Below are positions 62,330-64,000 of a stretch of DNA of 64,000 nt, one piece after another. The notes under the pieces were generated by a model. The model was not told the origin of the DNA. It did no database searches and worked only from the letters and a program-made list of their open reading frames with translations. The stretch's first letter is position 1. Each line of letters begins with the position of its first letter. Made by a program: the position numbers and the translations under genes. The stretch spans positions 9,699,453 to 9,763,452 of the forward strand of contig NC_087084.1 in assembly GCF_026151205.1 (NCBI RefSeq). The letters run 5' to 3'. The stretch is from Bolinopsis microptera. Taxonomy: Eukaryota > Ctenophora > Tentaculata > Lobata > Bolinopsidae.

Positions 62330-62400
62330 ATCCTGATAAAATCCTTTTCTTTGTCGCAATAAACGGGAACACTACAAATTTTGCCCCAGAAACATTACAA
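62330..62400. repeat. Diverged copy of the 59 kb palindrome arm
   Basis: CTTTGTCGCAATAAACGGGA and TTTTGCCCCAGAAACATTAC match the right arm of the 59 kb palindrome in order. Confidence 0.6.
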
Positions 62401-64000
62401 TATTCGGCTAATAAATAATTTCCCGCCCCGGATATTACACGGTAAGATAACAGCAACTAAAACACGTGTGATAACACAATAATATAGTAATGATACACAG
62501 AGTTAAAATAAGCCATTAGCCAAGTCAGACAAGACGTCCTAGCACTGTGTACTGTCTTAACACAAGCTTCTACTGAAACAATCTGTAGATGAGGATATGT
62601 CTACTTTTAAAGCAATCTCACAGCTGAGCTGCTGATCGTGCTGGTAAAAGTTATCAAACAACTAATGTTGGTGGAGTAATTATGTGCATAATGGATAATA
62701 TGTAATGAGGGGTGCTGTGGAACGAAACAAGTAAATAAAATGTAATAACAAATGATAATATGACTAATATTACTAATAGTATTAGTAGTAAGACTAATAT
62801 AACTAATGTAACAGTTAGACGTGACCTATAAATTATGATTTCCGCATGTTAACACACACCCATTAGTGACAGAGGTTACTAATAAACAAATAGTAAAATT
62901 GGATTGAAGTATTATTTATTAATTAATATGTCTCTATAACTCTATAACAATTAGTAAAATTGGATCGAAGTATTATTTATTAATTAATCTATATAACTGA
63001 TTACTGCGGGACTGCGGTGCATTACATGATTAATTGGGGAGTTCACCTGCACTTAACGCCTTAAAAATGTTATTTACAATAATCATAGAAAAATATAAAA
63101 TCGTACGAAAAACACGGTGTGGCTTCACATTTTATTGTTAGATTTTAAACTGCTAATCTGAAGAACTTCAAGTCAATAATTTGATTAATTAAATTTGCCG
63201 TGGTGGATCTAAGAGTTTACTGATGTTCGAGTCAAACTAGCGCCAAATGCACACCTTCTTTTTTGAACGCGGAATTTTCTTTGTTTTCACAAATTCCGTG
63301 TGGTATTCACAATGAATTCTCAATAATTAAATTAATGAATTCGTCTCACAATCATTATTATTCTATCATGGGTAGAACGATTTTTTAAATTAGCCCAAAC
63401 CGTACAAACACAACTAAAAGTAAGATACATCGGAGATGTTTATTCTTTTATTTAATTCGGAACATGAAATTGAGCTTTTAAACTGATTAATAATACGTTG
63501 TCCAAAAATTGATTACGTAATTATATGTGAACGACCCCTTATTCTCATTCAAATTAATATTAACACTCTTAGCAAATGTTTTAATGATTAAGTTGAATGT
63601 TTACTGAAAACAATTAAGTTATAATTCTCATTCAACTGCATGGTTAGAAAATGTTTTAATGATTAACGTGATCATGATGCAGACATCGAAAAACGTTTGT
63701 TACGATTATAATTAAAACTGCCGTAAAAAACCGAAATTTGAAGAAACAATCAACATTATTGACATAACTTGAATAGTAGATTAAGTAACTAACTGGAACT
63801 GAATGATCTTACAGTACCAGCTAGGGTAATTAACCAAGTGTGACCCCCTGTATTCGCCTCATGAGACAGCTCCACACGTGTAAACTGTATAATCTATATT
63901 AAGCTCCTCGTTTAAAGTGGCAGCCCTTATCAAGAAACATAAGATACCAAGGTTCCTCGTCACAAGTACTACAAACTACACAGCTGGATTATATTATTAT
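62401..64000. other. Upstream of the first TRPM coding exon; no gene recognised
   Basis: Expected to hold 5' UTR exons or the promoter. A 60-bp tandem duplication (AGTAAAATTGGAT(T/C)GAAG) lies at 62890-62995. I could not identify a transcription start. Confidence 0.35.

Noticed and set aside
1-64000. tRNA, rRNA or other structured RNA genes
   Set aside because: I saw no cloverleaf with proper A and B boxes and no rRNA-like sequence; a covariance-model search would be needed to exclude them.

Overview
This window is AT-rich, repeat-rich nuclear DNA from an animal, most likely an invertebrate. Coding sequence sits in small exons with GT..AG introns. It includes a TRPM-type ion channel and an Ig-domain receptor with tyrosine motifs in its tail. 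LINE, pogo and Tc1/mariner remnants are present. There are no operons, Shine-Dalgarno sites or long bacterial ORFs. The phylum cannot be fixed from the sequence alone; a non-bilaterian animal such as a cnidarian is a guess.

Two genes can be read. (1) A minus-strand TRPM-family cation-channel gene spans almost the whole window, from a first coding exon near 62.1 kb to an exon at 2.6 kb, and runs off the low-coordinate end. The last four exons (4453 down to 2597) encode the unmistakable start of the TRPM homology region. Upstream I could chain about 16 small exons, many of them 21-78 nt. Their splice phases agree from the first ATG to the TRPM domain and give a roughly 578-residue N-terminal extension. 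(2) Nested on the opposite strand, in the intron between the 45.6 kb and 31.1 kb exons, is a receptor gene (33355-43491): signal peptide, Ig domain, six Cys-rich GCC2/GCC3-like repeats, one membrane helix and a tail with eight YxxPhi motifs. Its first-exon ORF ends in a stop that overlaps a good 5' splice site, and a phase-matched last exon lies 7.3 kb downstream.

The rest is introns filled with repeats. Transposons include two inverted LINE 3' ends (0.7-2.0 and 10.7-11.5 kb), a pogo-like element with intact ends (4.5-5.8 kb), a Tc1/mariner-like foldback (41.9-43.2 kb), a 5.3 kb inverted-repeat element holding a 3.3 kb element with a 2 kb purine tract (36.2-41.5 kb), and several giant palindromes (15.6-17.0, 18.7-19.0, 19.4-22.8, 58.9-59.2 kb). 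Minisatellites are numerous.

The most unusual pattern is that several minisatellites in the TRPM gene start exactly at exon-intron junctions and carry copies of the splice donor, acceptor or branch site. A second is a short module found in many otherwise different palindromic and tandem elements. Gene models were made by eye and need RNA evidence.
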